The notes: a model not told the origin generated them from the letters alone. Counted from the first letter of the stretch, positions 44,490-57,285 are shown. The stretch: 64,000 bases of DNA from Diphasiastrum complanatum (GCA_029204225.1 CM055093.1:1038117-1102116), one strand, 5' to 3'. Numbers and translations are program-made.

Positions 44490-44647
44490 AACCCACAATT
44501 TGCCAATGGGCATAAATATATTGTCATGGTAACCGACTATGCTACAAAGTGGGTGGAAGTGAAAGCATTGCAGGATAATACCACAAAGTTCATCATCAAG
44601 TTTATATTTAATAATATTCTCATGAGATTCGAATGTCCTCTGAAAAT
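44490..44647 (+). pseudogene. Ty3-gypsy integrase core fragment
   Basis: Plus-strand frame [20 protein letters not shown], continuing to [14 protein letters not shown], is the gypsy integrase core around the first catalytic Asp (VTDYATKW). It ends exactly where copia LTR sequence starts. Confidence 0.85.
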
Positions 44648-45130
<483 letters not shown>

Positions 45131-45671
45131 TGGTATCACAGCTCTTGTGTTTCAGGTTATGGAAGGATCAACCAAATTTATCAAACATTTGGAGGAGATA
45201 CCAATGCTAGAGCATGCTAGATTGATTTCTACTCAATAATCGAGTTCTTTGCATATGTAGATTGGATACTCAATTTTGGTTTATGAACTTGTGGAATTCC
45301 AATTTCTTAGTTGGATTACTGTATTTGGTGATTTTTGATGCATTAAGGTGGTCTCATTAAAGGCTACAAGATTCTATATCAAGTTTTAGGCAATTGCATG
45401 TAGAAATTGGAAGAATTAATTTTTAGTGATTTTATCAAAACCCTAATTTTGATTGGATCTCTACTTTTTGAAGTTGCTGGACTTTAATAGAGTGTGTTTC
45501 AGTCTTAGGAAGTGGAAAGATCCATTATATTGCTGGTAGATCATAGGTTGATAAAAAATTCTTCAATCTATGTGTTGATTTGCTAGTTATAGTGCTAGAA
45601 GAGAATTGAGAGTTTCCATTGTGAATTCTTTTTTAATACATTTGTTGTTATTCAAAAGAGTGCTTTGAGCA
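45131..45671 (+). other. R5 primer site and leader
   Basis: TGGTATCACAGCTC at 45131 is a one-base variant of the iMet primer site. The following 530 bases are untranslated leader similar in reverse to 37170-37770. Confidence 0.75.
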
Positions 45672-46040
45672 TTGGAACATGTTGAAAGGAGAAGATCAGG
45701 TCGCTTCAACATGGCTACAAGTGGAGGCTTTATGTTGGGCAATGATAGGCTTACCTCAATCAACTATTCTACTTGGAAGGTGAGGATGGAGTCCTTATTG
45801 GAGATGAATGACTTGATGGAGATTGTTGTAGGTGTGGAGGAGAGGCCTCAAGCACCTCAAGATCCAGTGAGGTATGACAAGAGAGCAAAAAGATCTCTAC
45901 ACATGATAAAGATGAATGTTACCAATGAGCTACTCAAGGAGACTGATAAGAGCAATTCATCTCGAGAGGCTTGGGAAGCTTTGAAGAAGCTTTATGAATC
46001 CAAGTATACATCTAGAGTTTTGACTCTAAGAAGACAAATC
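45672..46040 (+). pseudogene. R5 Gag, truncated
   Basis: NDRLTSINYSTWKVRMESLL, KRSLHMIKMNVTNELLKE, SREAWEALKKLYESKYTSR and LTLRRQI: the same Gag as R3 and R4. The frame is intact from the start but homology stops at RRQI, where unrelated DNA and a stop follow. Confidence 0.88.
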
Positions 46041-46904
46041 TATTGGAATTTAATCTAACTCCTCCTCATCCCAACAGCTGTCCTTTCTCTCAAAACTACT
46101 CTCTCAAAAAGTTCTGCAGAAAATGGACTGTTTTCTAATAGTCTGCATGTTTGCACTAATATCACAAACATGCAAAAATCCTGACAAAGACTTCCAATTC
46201 ACTTTCGGGATTTTTCTAAGCACTAAAGATTTTGTGAAAAAGATGACAAAGTGTTCACTAAGGTTTAACTCCATTTCATGCACTTTCAGATATGCGACAA
46301 TTCTCCCAAAAAATGCGAAAAATGCAACACTCTACAGATTTACATAGGATTCTAAGTACAAATCGTCTATGTCCTCACACTCCAATAGAAACTCATGGTA
46401 TATCACGTGCAATGGTTGTAAGTGATCCATAGTGACATGCAAGGCATGCACAAATTGAAATGGACACATGCATGATGATTTGTACAATTCTAGTTAGAAA
46501 ACTGACACTTGGTAGAAGTAGGTAGAAATGCATGCATGAGAAGTGACAAATGTCACTAATACTCTAGTTTTCACTCATAGATGTGGATGGATGTGGTTCT
46601 ACCTCGAGATACCTCAAACTCCATAAATATGTGTAGACATTCTCATAATCTTTGATGAAGAACCAAGCTTTGAAGATATTCCATGTCATTTTGGATCTAC
46701 ATTATCATTTGCTTGAATATTGCTCTCTCTTTCTCTCTCTAACTCGTGTTGAGGCTTATGCTCATACACTAAATTCTTGTACTTTTTCTCTCTTGTAATC
46801 AAAGCTATCATTCTTTGATTCTTAGAATGTGTGCTACCACTATACTAAAGCAGCACCACATGACTCTATAAATCAAGCAAGTTTTACTGGTCCATCTTCA
46901 AGAT
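46041..46904. other. No recognised gene; possible LTR-like DNA
   Basis: The part at 46700-46860 (pyrimidine-rich tctctctttctctctct, TTGTACTTTTTCTC...TCTTTGATTC) has the look of an LTR end, but no primer site follows and no partner copy was found. Confidence 0.35.
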
Positions 46905-47511
46905 CTATTTGACACAATAAAATGACCATGAATTCACCAAAATTTGACAATATCCAAACCTTGGCACTAAGTGGCTCAACACTTGAGAATTAGCCATGGA
47001 TGAGTGATATAATGAACCTCTAGTAGCTTCATTTCCATCAGCAGAACCAGCCAAGAATTCTAGTACAAATCCAACATCAAAATGATGCTCACCAATGTAG
47101 CTAGTTTTACCATATCTTGACAATTTGCACACATCCACATGAAAGTGCTCAAACATGAGATAGAACAAGCAAAGTAGACTTGAACAACACTTCCTTGCTG
47201 CTCCTTTGACCTTACTTGAGTCTTCAGTAACCTACAAAAATAGATCCATAACATCTTTGCCAATTGACTCTTCTTTGATGCTCTTGACTAGCTCCAAATT
47301 GGCACCTTCCCTTTTGACTGGTTGAAGCGCTTTGAGATCAACCTCTTGATATTCATCTTGACCATCAAAGATTGAAAAAACTTTCCTTTCCAGATACATT
47401 ACTTGATTTTTTAGCAAGATAACATCCTTCCACTTGCATAGCACCATCTACACAAGAAGGTCCTCCAAAAAATGTTTCACTCTTCATAAGAGCTTGATAC
47501 TCAAGATCCAT
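46905..47511 (-). pseudogene. Coding-like sequence replacing RT in R4
   Basis: After the copia linker ends in EYQALMKS, the minus strand continues into unrelated but coding-looking frames: KDVILLKNQVMYLERKVFSI with FDGQDEYQEVDLKALQPVKR and LELVKSIKEESIGKDVMDLF (47232-47447), then after a stop SRYGKTSYIGEHHFDVGFVL and EFLAGSADGNEATRGSLYHS (46905-47168). I recognise no family. It does not resemble the novel region of R1 and R2. Confidence 0.4.
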
Positions 47512-50316
47512 TGCTTGGATCCACTCCTCTTCTTTCCTTGCTTGAGCTACACTTGTAGGTTCATCCAAAGAGGTTAGGAAACAAATAACTTCCAAAAACT
47601 AATTGCTTACCCTTTTGATCATATATGAGCCTTGAAGGTACTTGTCTTTCCCTTGATGTTCTCCTTGGCTTTGACTTGATGAAGGTCCATCATCATCACC
47701 ATCAAAAGTAGGATCAAGAATGTTAGATCCATCCACACTACCATCAATCATGCTTGAATATACTTTTGGAATGTTCCCCTCATAAAAAATGACATCTCTC
47801 CCAACAATCACTTTGTTAGTCGAAGGAATGTAAACCTTGTAGGCTTTACTCACCTCACTATATCCAACAAAAATACATCTTCTTAAAGATGGATCCTCCT
47901 TGGTTCTATCATCAAGAGTAACATTGACATAGCATGTGCATCCAAAGGTTCTTATAAAGTTGACACTTAGCCTCCTCTTGAATAGCATCTCAAAATGTGT
48001 CCTTCCATCCAAAATAGCACTCGGCCACCTATTGCACAAGAAATTGGCACACAACAAAGCTTGATCCCAAAACGGTTTGTCAAGATTAGCACTTAACCTC
48101 ATAGCTATAGCACTTTCATGTAAAGTCCTATTCTTTCTTTCAGCCACTCCATTTTGTTGTGGGGTCCATGATGTTGTATACTCCCTCTTGATCCCATGCT
48201 TATGACAAAAGGTCTTGAACTTGGTAGATATGTACTCACCACCATTGTCACTCCTTCAGCACTTTAGTAGATAGATCCAACATAATCTACTAAAATCATC
48301 AATGAATGTTACATAAATCTTAGCTCCACTATCACTAATTGTAGTAAATCCATGAATATCCAAATGTACAAGTTGAAAAGGCTTTGTAAATCTAGATATA
48401 GATCTACTATAAGGTAGTCTATGTGACTTAGCCAAAGCACAAGACTCACAAACATGTTTGATATCACATAAGAAACTTGGAAGACCTAACACAACCTTCT
48501 TCATTGCCATTATCTCCAATGACTTGAAGTTGAGGTGTCCCATCCTTTTATGCCAAACCTCTTGAATAGGTATTTGCTCTCTTGCAACACATCCAACTTG
48601 GTTAGCAATAACACAAGCATCTAGTTTGAACAACTTCCCTTGCCTTTTACCTTTTCCAATCAAGACATCCTTCCTTTTGATCATACAAGCATCCCCATCA
48701 AACTCCACCTTGAGGCCCTTACTTAGCATTTGACTCACACTAAGCAAATTCTTGTCTATAGATGGAATAAACAAGACATCCTCCAAATGAACATTCCTAA
48801 TTGTAGAGACAGAAATAGGAATTGTGCCAATCACTTTGATTGCACACTCACCATCATTGGTCGTGTAGATCACCCTCTTGTCTTCTCCATATGCCAACAA
48901 AGAAGTGAAGTACCCTTTGTGAAAGGTGGATCATTTGCATCTTGAACATCCAAACCATCCTCATCAAGAGTAAGATTACCTTGCTTGTCTCCTTGATCTC
49001 TCTTCTTCTTGTAGCACTCACTTGCAAAGTGTCATTTGATGCCACAATAGAAGCACTTGAGCTTTGACTTATCTTTCTTGCCCTTCAAACCACTTACTTT
49101 TGGTTTTGCCCTTGAATTTGCCCTTTGTGAACATAGCATCCTCTTGAAGTGTCAATGTATATCCACCTCTTGCTTGAAGCCTATATTCCTCATTGATCAA
49201 GATCTCTTGAAGATCCATCAAACTTGGAAAATTCTTTTTAATAGCAATACTTTGAACAATGTTAGCATTAGCATAAGACATGCCATTAAGAATCACTTGA
49301 AGAAGCTCTCCTTCCTTAATGCTTTGATCAATACAAGACAACTCATCATTCAATGCTTTCATCCTCAAAACAAAAGTACTTGGAGTCTCTTCACTCTTTT
49401 GCAAATAAGAAAAGATTTGCCTTCTTAGAGTCAACACTCTAGAAGTAGACTAATTCCAAGCTTCCAAAGATGATGTGCACTTACCAACTTCCTTGAGAAG
49501 CTCATTGGTAACATTCATCTTTATCATGTGTAGAGCTTTCTTGGCCCTCTTATCATACCTCACTTGATCTTGTTGTGTTGCTGGTCTCTCCTCCAAACCT
49601 ACAACAATATCCAAAACGTCATTCATCTCAAGAACTGACTCCGTCTTCACTTTCCACAATGAATAGTTGCTTGAGGTAAGTCTATCATTGGCTTCCAACA
49701 TGACTCCAATTGAGGTTGCCATGTAGCAATGACCTGATCTTCTCTTTCAACCTGTTTCAATGCACAAAGCACTCCTTTGAACAACAACAAATTTTTTCAA
49801 AAGAAATCACCAAGATTTGAAACTATCTCAAAAATTCTCTTCTAACACTTATACCAAGCAAATCAACACATAGAATTATGAAATCTTGATCAAGCTATGA
49901 TCTGTCCTCAATTTAATGACACTTCCTACGATTGAAACACACTCAAATGAATTCCAGCAACCTCACTATCTAGAGATCCAATCAAATTAGGATTTTGACA
50001 AAATCACAAAAAATTGATTTTTTCAAATCTACATGCAAATGCTAAAAACTGATTATGCAATCTGATAGCCACCACTGAGGCTGATTTCATGATCCAAAAA
50101 TCTGCCAAATCCAGTATGTGAATTCAAAAATCGGAATTGATCAAGTTTGAAAAACTATTTAGGGTTTTGATCTACAAAAGATCCGATCTACAAAAGCAAA
50201 AAATTTGATTTTGGTGTAGAATCTCCTCTAGCATGCTCTAGCCTTGATATCTTCAGCAAATCATTGATAGATCTAATTTCCTCCTTCATAACCTAAAACC
50301 ACAAGCTCTGATACCA
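47512..50316 (-). pseudogene. R4: copia polyprotein relic lacking RT and RNase H
   Basis: Gag at 49069-49722 (ANDRLTSSNYSLWKVKTES; a deletion of about 40 bases near 49450 removes the LYESK part), knuckle disturbed near 49040 (the first Cys segment is CFYCG, followed by a stop), protease region shortened by a deletion of the Asp-Ser-Gly part near 48925, pre-integrase VWHKRMGHLNFKSLEIMA, and integrase with VHLDIHGFTTISDSGAKIYV and FIDDFSRLCWIYLL (first two catalytic acids kept, 48256-48360), a stop, then AERKNRTLHESAIAM to RDVIFYEGNIPKV (47700-48147) and the linker DEPTSVAQARKEEEWIQAM (47520). Homology to copia stops at about 47512. The leader runs from 49722 to the primer site CTCTGATACCA at 50306-50316. 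Confidence 0.88.
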
Positions 50317-50515
50317 TGTGAAAGTTTTCAGATCATTAAAATCCAAAGCACAAACTCGCCTACAAACTTTCCCACACTTTCAAAAAGTGTATTTAAATGA
50401 AATTTAGACTAATGAACTTTGAAAAGTTATTCTCTAAGTCTAAAACAAGTTTTGGCCTCAATATGCCAAATATGGAAATATTGACAAAATGATCAAACTA
50501 GTTGAATCTTTCACA
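50317..50515 (-). repeat. R4 5' LTR with large internal deletion
   Basis: Both termini match the R3 LTR (TGTGAAAG... and ...GAATCTTTCACA), but about 450 bases in the middle are missing, leaving 199. Confidence 0.85.
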
Positions 50516-50781
50516 AACCGCATAAGAACCGCAATCATCAATCTTGCGATTGCTTACGGTCTGTTCAACTTCCTCACGAATATGGCTTCTCATCAACCAA
50601 CCTGCCTATTCTAATTTCATAATATCAATAACTCTAAAGCGACTTGGCCTAACCTATCTACCTAACCATGTAATTACATTTTCCATTGCAAATACATAAC
50701 TAATAAAACTTCGATTACATTTGATTCCAACTCATATTTACAATGTACATTCTTATGGCCAAAATAGGCCTAACAACAAGT
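50516..50781. other. Unassigned spacer
   Basis: No gene or repeat recognised. It lies between two LTRs of the same family. Confidence 0.4.
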
Positions 50782-51215
50782 ATAGTGCACCAATGGATAG
50801 TAGAACCCAAGAGAACCATGTATAAGCATGAACGAGATAAGAGAGAGAGAATTTGATCTCTTTCCATGAGTTACATACTTTTATAGCAGACCTAAATTCA
50901 AATCTTGGTTTCCCTCCATAATGAGAACCCTACTATTTTGTGACTAGATTCAATGTATCTACAACTCAAATTGAATCTCTCTAAAACGCGTGTTCTATAG
51001 GTTCCCACACTTTCCAAAAGTGTTTATACAAATTCTTCTAGACTAATATAACTTTGAAAAGTCAAACTCTAAGTCTAATATGAAAATTGGCCTCAATTGC
51101 CAAATATACAAATATGACCAAAATAGCAAAACTAGTTGAAATCTTTCACACTCCCTCTTCAACTAGTTTAAGCATAGACTTTGAAAACAAGCCCTTTCCC
51201 AATGCTTTAAAGTAC
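50782..51215 (-). repeat. R6: LTR fragment and element 3' end of the R3 family
   Basis: 50782-51150 aligns with 38041-38419 of the R3 LTR. To its right are the family's polypurine tract (CTCCCTCTTCAACTAG) and about 50 bases of the end of the RNase H coding region, after which the element is cut off. Confidence 0.8.
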
Positions 51216-51224
51216 CACCCATAA

Positions 51225-51545
51225 TTGATATAGAGAATAGTGTCCACTTTCCAATGTACTTTATGTTCCTAATCTCACAAAGAATGTGATTAGTGTTGGA
51301 AAGTTATTTGATGATGCTTTTGAAGTGGAATTCAATGTCAATAGTTGTTTCATAAAGAAAGAAGATAAGATCCTTGCATGTGGATCTAGATATGGAGGCA
51401 TTTTCAAGCTAGATGTGCATGAAAATGCAAGTGCAAGTGATGTTGCATTGATGACTTATGTTTCCAAGGAGGAGTTATGGCAAAGGAAGTTGCATGTTAC
51501 CAATTTCAGATCTATGCCTATTATAGTCAAGGAGATCATGCACTA
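51225..51545 (+). pseudogene. Copia protease/pre-integrase fragment
   Basis: Plus-strand frame VLYVPNLTKNVISVGKLFDD, CFIKKEDKILACGSRYGGIF and SKEELWQRKLHVTNFRSM: the end of the protease and start of the pre-integrase region, closest to R1. The frame is open but cut at both ends; on the right it joins a minus-strand Gag within ggagatcatgcac, which fits both. Confidence 0.8.
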
Positions 51546-51982
51546 GCTCAACATCACGTATGCGCTCACCAATAGAATGTAGTTCATCCCTCATTGTCTT
51601 GATTCTGCTCATGTACATCTGAATGTGCCCTCCTTGCTCCATTTGGGCACTATTCAGTTTTGACTTCAAAAACATAATCCTTGATGGATTTGACATCTTG
51701 AACTGCTCCTTTAGCACATCCCATGTCTGTCTAGGTGTAATGGCATCACTTATGTGGATAATGATGTGGTCTTTCACTGACAAGTTGATGAAGGTCAAAG
51801 CTCTCCTCGCCTTCCTATCGAACACTTTAATGTCTGTTTAATTTGGCAGTCTTCTCTCATCACCTGTGACGACATCCCACACTTCCTTCTCTATCAGTAT
51901 GTTTTTCATTTTGAATTTCCACACTGCATAATTAAAAATCCCGTCCAAATTGTTATTTTTTGCTCAAAATGGACTCCCCCAT
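51540..51982 (-). pseudogene. Copia Gag of another family (R8)
   Basis: Minus strand: FNYAVWKFKMKNILIEKEVW, RKARRALTFINLSVKDHIII, RQTWDVLKEQFKMSNPSRIM, YMSRIKTMRDELHSIGERIR. UBN2-type Gag distinct from R1 and R3. A stop near 51838 and a frameshift near 51945 damage it. It belongs with the leader and primer site to its right. Confidence 0.8.
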
Positions 51983-53278
51983 GTTTGCCATCACAAAACT
52001 GCCTTAAACTGCAACTGTAGGCCTAAATGTGTTCTGAGTACAATGGCAACATTAGTAGCTTATTTTAATGCCCTGCTAAAATTTTACACCAGGGCATCCC
52101 ACCGCTTAGGTGGCATTTCGCAAGCCAAGTTGCTTTTCAAACGTGAAATGCTTCTCACCTCACACTCCTGACTACCCGCTCCCTGAAAGGGCCAAAAGAG
52201 ATTTGATGTCCATTGAGTGATTTCTCCATCACAATCACTCTGTTTTGTGGTACCGTACTTGCAGATACAGTCTAGGTGCCCTTCGTTTGGAGTCCTAGCC
52301 CTTTGTTTGGCCAAAATAGGCCAAGGGAGGCCCAAACTAGAGATTTTTCAGCTTTTTGAACTGCTTCTTTTTTATGAAGTCCAATAGCCTTCAAAATGAC
52401 TTTCACTAGTCAGGCCCTTTCAATGGATTTCCATATAAAAAATTTTACTGAAATTTTTCTATATATGGCCTTCAAAACTTCACCCTTTCAAAGTCCATCA
52501 TCACCGTTGAAGTAGATCCAACGGCCCCAACAACAAGTAATCTTTGTCGTTGATCGGATTTTAACTTCCATCGATGATTGTCAATGATACCGTGAGTCGA
52601 ACCAGGCCCTTCGAACCGCTACTCACTCAAGTACACTATGGACTTACTCCACTTGGTCACGCGTGCTCAACCGCAAGCTCTTTGGTTCCTCTCTTCACGT
52701 GGCCATCTCTGTCTTTATAGATTTATGGCTATGGCAGCCTGCACCCTACTCAGTCCACGACCATCCACGGCCTTTTGGAATTAGCTTCCTTGCACCGGGG
52801 CACACTTCTGTGACCATTCATAGTGCTGAAAACAGACTTCTCTAGAAAGAAGATTGAGATTTTGTAGTGCAAAATCCTAAGCCAGGGTTCTTGTACTTTT
52901 CTTCTCACCTAGCAGCCTCTGTACAGCTCTTCAACAACCAAATCCTCTTGCTTTGAGGTCACCCTACAGCTGGTGATCCGCAGCTTCAAACCCTTTGTCA
53001 ATCAGTATCCGATTGGATGCACACCGACTACAAACGCCAAGCAGCCTCTTTACGGAATTTTTAGAATTCTGCCTCTCCGCTTTTTAGATTCAACTGACAA
53101 GACCTGTCTCTGAATCCTCTCATAGCTTCAAGCTTGGCAAGCTTTTGTATGCTAGAAGTTGTGCACTAGTGCTTAACTTTCCGTCTTCAACCCGCCGTAA
53201 ACCCCGAACTCTCAAAAGACTTCTCTTCTCTTGAAGCTCTCTTCAACGGCGATGTTGTTCTGTGTACACTCCATGTAC
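51983..53278 (-). other. R8 untranslated leader
   Basis: About 1.3 kb between Gag and primer site, GC-richer than the surroundings. Its last 190 bases match 2321-2510 in opposite orientation. No coding part recognised. Confidence 0.6.
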
Positions 53279-53565
53279 GGCTCTGATACCAACTTAGAAT
53301 TTGCTTCAAACAGGGACACAAATCATGCTACACAGTAACACAAACAGAAAGCACTCTCCACACCAAGCTCACGTAGCAACTCTATTTTTCAAAACAAAAA
53401 TACATTGTACATATAGTTCTTCACTATGGCAACCCATGCATGGCCCAAGTTGCCATCGATGGGACGCGTGTCCCATCGACTCGCCTCATGGCAAGGCCAA
53501 CTGATCCTTATCTACTGATAGGACCCATAGTATAGTAACACAGTAGTTCTACTTTAATTCTAACT
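53279..53565 (-). repeat. R8 primer site and partial 5' LTR
   Basis: GGCTCTGATACCA at 53279-53291 is the complement of the iMet primer site. The LTR follows to the right and its first 110 bases match 2212-2309. The far end of this LTR is not defined. Confidence 0.65.
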
Positions 53566-53853
53566 GTTATATCCTTTTATAACAGGTCCAAATCTAAATT
53601 CAAACTTTGGTTTCCCTCCATATTGAAAACCCTACTATTTTTGTGACTAGATTCAATGTATCTACTAGTCAAATTAAATCTCTCTAAAACTCGTTTTCTA
53701 TAGTTTTCCACACTTTCCAAAAGTGTTTATTCAAATGCCTTTAGACTAATATAACATTGAAAAGTCAAACTCTAAGTCTAATATGAAAATTGGCCTCAAT
53801 TGCCAAATATACAAATATGGCCAAAATAGCAAAACTATTTAAAATCTTTCACA
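53566..53853 (-). repeat. R9: isolated LTR fragment of the R3/R6 family
   Basis: Aligns with the last 290 bases of R3 and R6 LTRs (ATCCTTTTATA...AATCTTTCACA). No polypurine tract or coding end follows, so it is a solo or broken LTR. Confidence 0.8.
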
Positions 53854-54369
53854 AAAACTAAGTGTCATAAAGCCTTGCTCTTGGGTAGAGAGATAATCCA
53901 AGTACAAAAACTCATGTAGAGAGAGAAAGCCAAAAAATCTCTAAATGTAGAAACACACTAACTCCAAAGAACTTACATAGAATTGATCTAATACTCATAC
54001 ATGTAGCAACTAGAGGTGAAGGAGAGTGAAGCATGATTGTACCCCTTCTTTTTGTCCTCTAAATGTGATTGGCTTAGTGACGCATGGACCCTTAATTTTG
54101 ATTGGACCAATTTCGTGGATCTCTTAGTTGTGATTTGTCACATGATCTCAATACAACACATAGGAAGGTGTCACTAGCCCTCTACCATCATGACATGTGT
54201 CAAGTGCCTAACTTACTCTTGGATTTGGCCTAATCATCATGTGGCATGTGTACTTGCTCAAGTTATCTCTAATGCCAAAATTGGCCTACTCACTTACTAA
54301 CATGTATAATCACACAAAAAAGTCAATATAGCCCCTAACTCAACCTAGATAATTTTTTCTATTTTTCAC
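53854..54369 (-). repeat. R10 3' LTR (partial)
   Basis: On the minus strand it starts TGTGAAAAATAG, right after the purine tract complementary to CGTCTCCTAAAAAGG. The start is similar to R2 (TGTGAAAAATGC). The other end is not defined. Confidence 0.6.
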
Positions 54370-54423
54370 ACGTCTCCTAAAAAGGTATCTATTTTAAAAT
54401 AATCATAGAACTTGTTGAGTAAA

Positions 54424-55540
54424 TTATTTGGTGTGAGAAGTAGCCAAAGAATATTTGGATGAAGCCAATTCACCATTGCCATGAGAGGATCTCCTTGATG
54501 GAAATCCAATACCACCTTCCTTGATGATCATTCCACCATTCCTTCCATGCTTGAAAAAGGCTTTTGATTTGAAAGCTCCTCCCCTTTGAAAATGGCTGCA
54601 CCATGATGGAAATTCGAGGCCTCCATGCCTCATAATCACCAAGAAGATCAAGGTCACAAGATAGGCAAAATGGCTGATTGCCAAGATTTTGCACTCTAGC
54701 TTGACTAGTCCACATAAAATGAAATTTTTGCATGATAGATCTAATCTTGAAATCAAAAAATATCTTGATCTTATTGAGGCTACATACTTGCTCAAGGATG
54801 TGTCATTTGTGTATGATTCACTTAATCCCAAGAGAAGTTTACAAATTGCCTCAAAATGAAAAAACAAGATTTTTCACACTATGAGAGATTACCTCATACT
54901 TGCTCTTACAAGGTCCAAGAGCATAGATTTGATGACACAACCACTTGCTTTATATATGATTTGGAATCATATCTAAGCCATCAATGACAAGAAATATGTT
55001 CATACAAGAGGCATAATCAAGACTAGCATTGTCTCACTCCAACTTTGAGATGTAGAAATCTCATAAAAGCAAGACGGTACATCAAATATTGGAAAAAAAG
55101 AAAAAGTGAATATGTTGAGGTAGATACCACCTGAAAATTTCCTCTCTTTTCCATGAAATGTGAGCCACAAAGACTCGGCCTTGCCTTTTGAAGATCTCCT
55201 TGGAGCTAGGAGGTGAAAAGACTCCTCCTCAAGTCTTGGCAACTCTCTATTATGCATTTGGATTTTTGGTAGATATGAGTATTCTACCATCATCCTCTTG
55301 ATTGAGATGAGATCCTCCTTATTCCCTACATGCAAAGAAATTTTTACAAAACATATGGATCTAAAGATCCCCAAAGTATCAACTATTGCAATCTTCTTGT
55401 CAAGCACCATTGATAAGAGATACGGCCTCCAATTTAAGTCTTCAATGAAGAAGTCACATAAAAAAGCACCATCTTTGCTTCTACTTGTTTTGTTTCTTTT
55501 CGTAGTTTTTGTTTTGCATCCATTTTGTGCTTTGCGGTCC
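54424..55540 (-). pseudogene. R10: third copy of the novel copia-associated region, degraded
   Basis: Minus-strand frames, in R1 order: block A near 55170 (APRRSSKGKAESLWLTFHGK), then PSCFYEISTSQSWSETMLVL (55030), after several stops CKLLLGLSES (54830), FDFKIRSIM near 54750 in a shifted frame, FMWTSQARVQNLGNQPFC (54700), YEAWRPRISI (54620) and the end SIKEILSWQW (54470). Upstream (55300-55540) further coding-like text (LNWRPYLLSMVLDKKIAIV) has no counterpart that I can identify. Gag and protease are missing. Confidence 0.75.
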
Positions 55541-55544
55541 TGGA

Positions 55545-55700
55545 GGTGTATTTAGGATTCGCGAGTATGTCGCAGCCTCAAAAGTGGCAAATGAGGTAGT
55601 GTGGTTGTGGATGATGTTGGAGGCAATCGGGATACCACAAGACTCTTAAGCGTAGCCATGGACAAAAAAGGCCATTTGTTTTGTTATTATGATATAAAGA
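55545..55700 (+). pseudogene. Copia RNase H fragment
   Basis: Plus-strand frame YVAASKVANEVVWLWMMLEA matches the RNase H stretch also seen at 44140 on the other strand (AASKMANEV). Stops follow. Confidence 0.65.
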
Positions 55701-56846
55701 TAATACTTTTACGGGAAAAAAACAACTATGGAAGCCTCTCAAGAGGCCTTGTCTACAAACATTCAGGTATGACTTCTCATTATCAATTCGCATGCGAATT
55801 CTACAATATACAAACAAGAATGGGATAAGTACTTTATGACAAAACCCTTTTTTACGTTCTTCAATATACTTCCTCCTTTTTGATAAAGAAACGACTTAAG
55901 AAAAAGATATTATTTTCCAAAAAGAAAAGTTTACTAACGAATTCTCAAAGAAACCCTTGTCAAAGAACCTTACAATAAGGACTCCAATAAGACAATCTTA
56001 GACAACATAGAAATGCGTAACCTACGTTGTTTTTACAAAAGGGTTAGAATGGCATGGATCTGTCCTAATACCTAGTAAAGACACTGGAAATCATTTACAA
56101 AATAACTAATCATGTCTTTCCAAAGCAATGTCCCCATACCATGGTTGTTACATGATTTCTATATAACAATCATGACATTACTGTACCCTACCCTTTTAAG
56201 TGTTACTTTAGACCTTTGGTGAGATACAACTGGAAAGCATGGATATGCTCAAGAGTATGGACAGTAGTGCATGACAGACCTTGCTCTATAAGGGTCACTT
56301 GGGTTAGCATAGCATGGATTTGCTCTAATACCAGCACACGTGTCCACACTAAGTCTTTTGGCTAAGCAAAACGTAAACGGTTAAAACTTTTCATAATCCT
56401 GTTAAAACTAAAAATGAACTGATATGGACCAAATGCCCGTAAGCTGATCAGCATGGCACTTGTCCTGATATGGTAACATAACGGCTATAGAAAGATCTGT
56501 CTCAGATCTATCTACTTTGAAAATTTCAAAGCAATCAGAGCCAGGATCAAAAAGTTATTAAGGAAAAACCATCGCAAAGGGCCTAAAATCACACTTTTGG
56601 CCAAAAAAACTGATCAGATCCTCAAGGACCCAGATAGAATTCCACAAATCCATCAAGATCCAGCTACTCTGGACTTCCCCATCAAATGAATCTGAGATCC
56701 GGATGATCAATAATAGCCAGAACGGGAAATCAAACACCAAACCATCCTAGAGTTGCAACAACACGTATTGAACCAAAATCGGAACCAGCAGCAATGGAAC
56801 CAATGGGTCAACTTGTACTTGTTGCACCCTTGCATGCAGTTCAGAG
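55701..56846. other. No recognised gene
   Basis: More than one kilobase without coding features, LTR ends or tandem repeats that I could support. Confidence 0.45.
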
Positions 56847-57272
56847 TGTTGGATTTATCTCCTTTACTTCTCCTAAATCCTATATTAATCTGATTACAGC
56901 TCTGATTACAGCTCTGTTTGCTCTACATTCAAATTTGTGTCAATATTGCTATGCTTTTCTACATTCTGTCTGACTTTCTTATTGCTTAATTAGGTAGTTT
57001 GTTTTTCATGAATTATTATTAGTCTATGTCTAGCTTTTCACGAGAAATTATCTTTTTGATATTTTGCTGTTCAATGTTTGGCTACGTAATCAGATCGAAC
57101 ATGATTTCTATCACTAACATTCTGTTCGAGTCTGATAGGCATAGTCATGCTTAAGGAAAGAGTGAGATAGCTCATTCCACTGCACACGAACACTTTCCTT
57201 TCGAGTTCGCTTCTTTTCGTGTTCATTTTTTTTCGAGCTATTTTTTGTTTCTCACACTCGTCTTTCCCAACA
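56847..57272 (+). repeat. R11 probable 5' LTR
   Basis: Ends CCCAACA directly before the primer site. The start at TGTTGGATTT is chosen because it mirrors the end; no second LTR is present, so the left border is a guess. Confidence 0.5.
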
Positions 57273-57285
57273 TGGTATCAGAGCT
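57273..57285 (+). promoter_or_regulatory. R11 primer binding site (tRNA-iMet)
   Basis: TGGTATCAGAGCT next to the LTR end. Confidence 0.9.

Noticed and set aside
53566..53853. Solo LTR formed by LTR-LTR recombination
   Set aside because: Only the last 290 bases are present and no target duplication is seen, so simple truncation explains it.
55420..55560. Possible fourth novel-domain copy or host exon upstream of R10
   Set aside because: Text such as LNWRPYLLS is coding-like but has no counterpart in R1 or R2; left within R10 without a claim.
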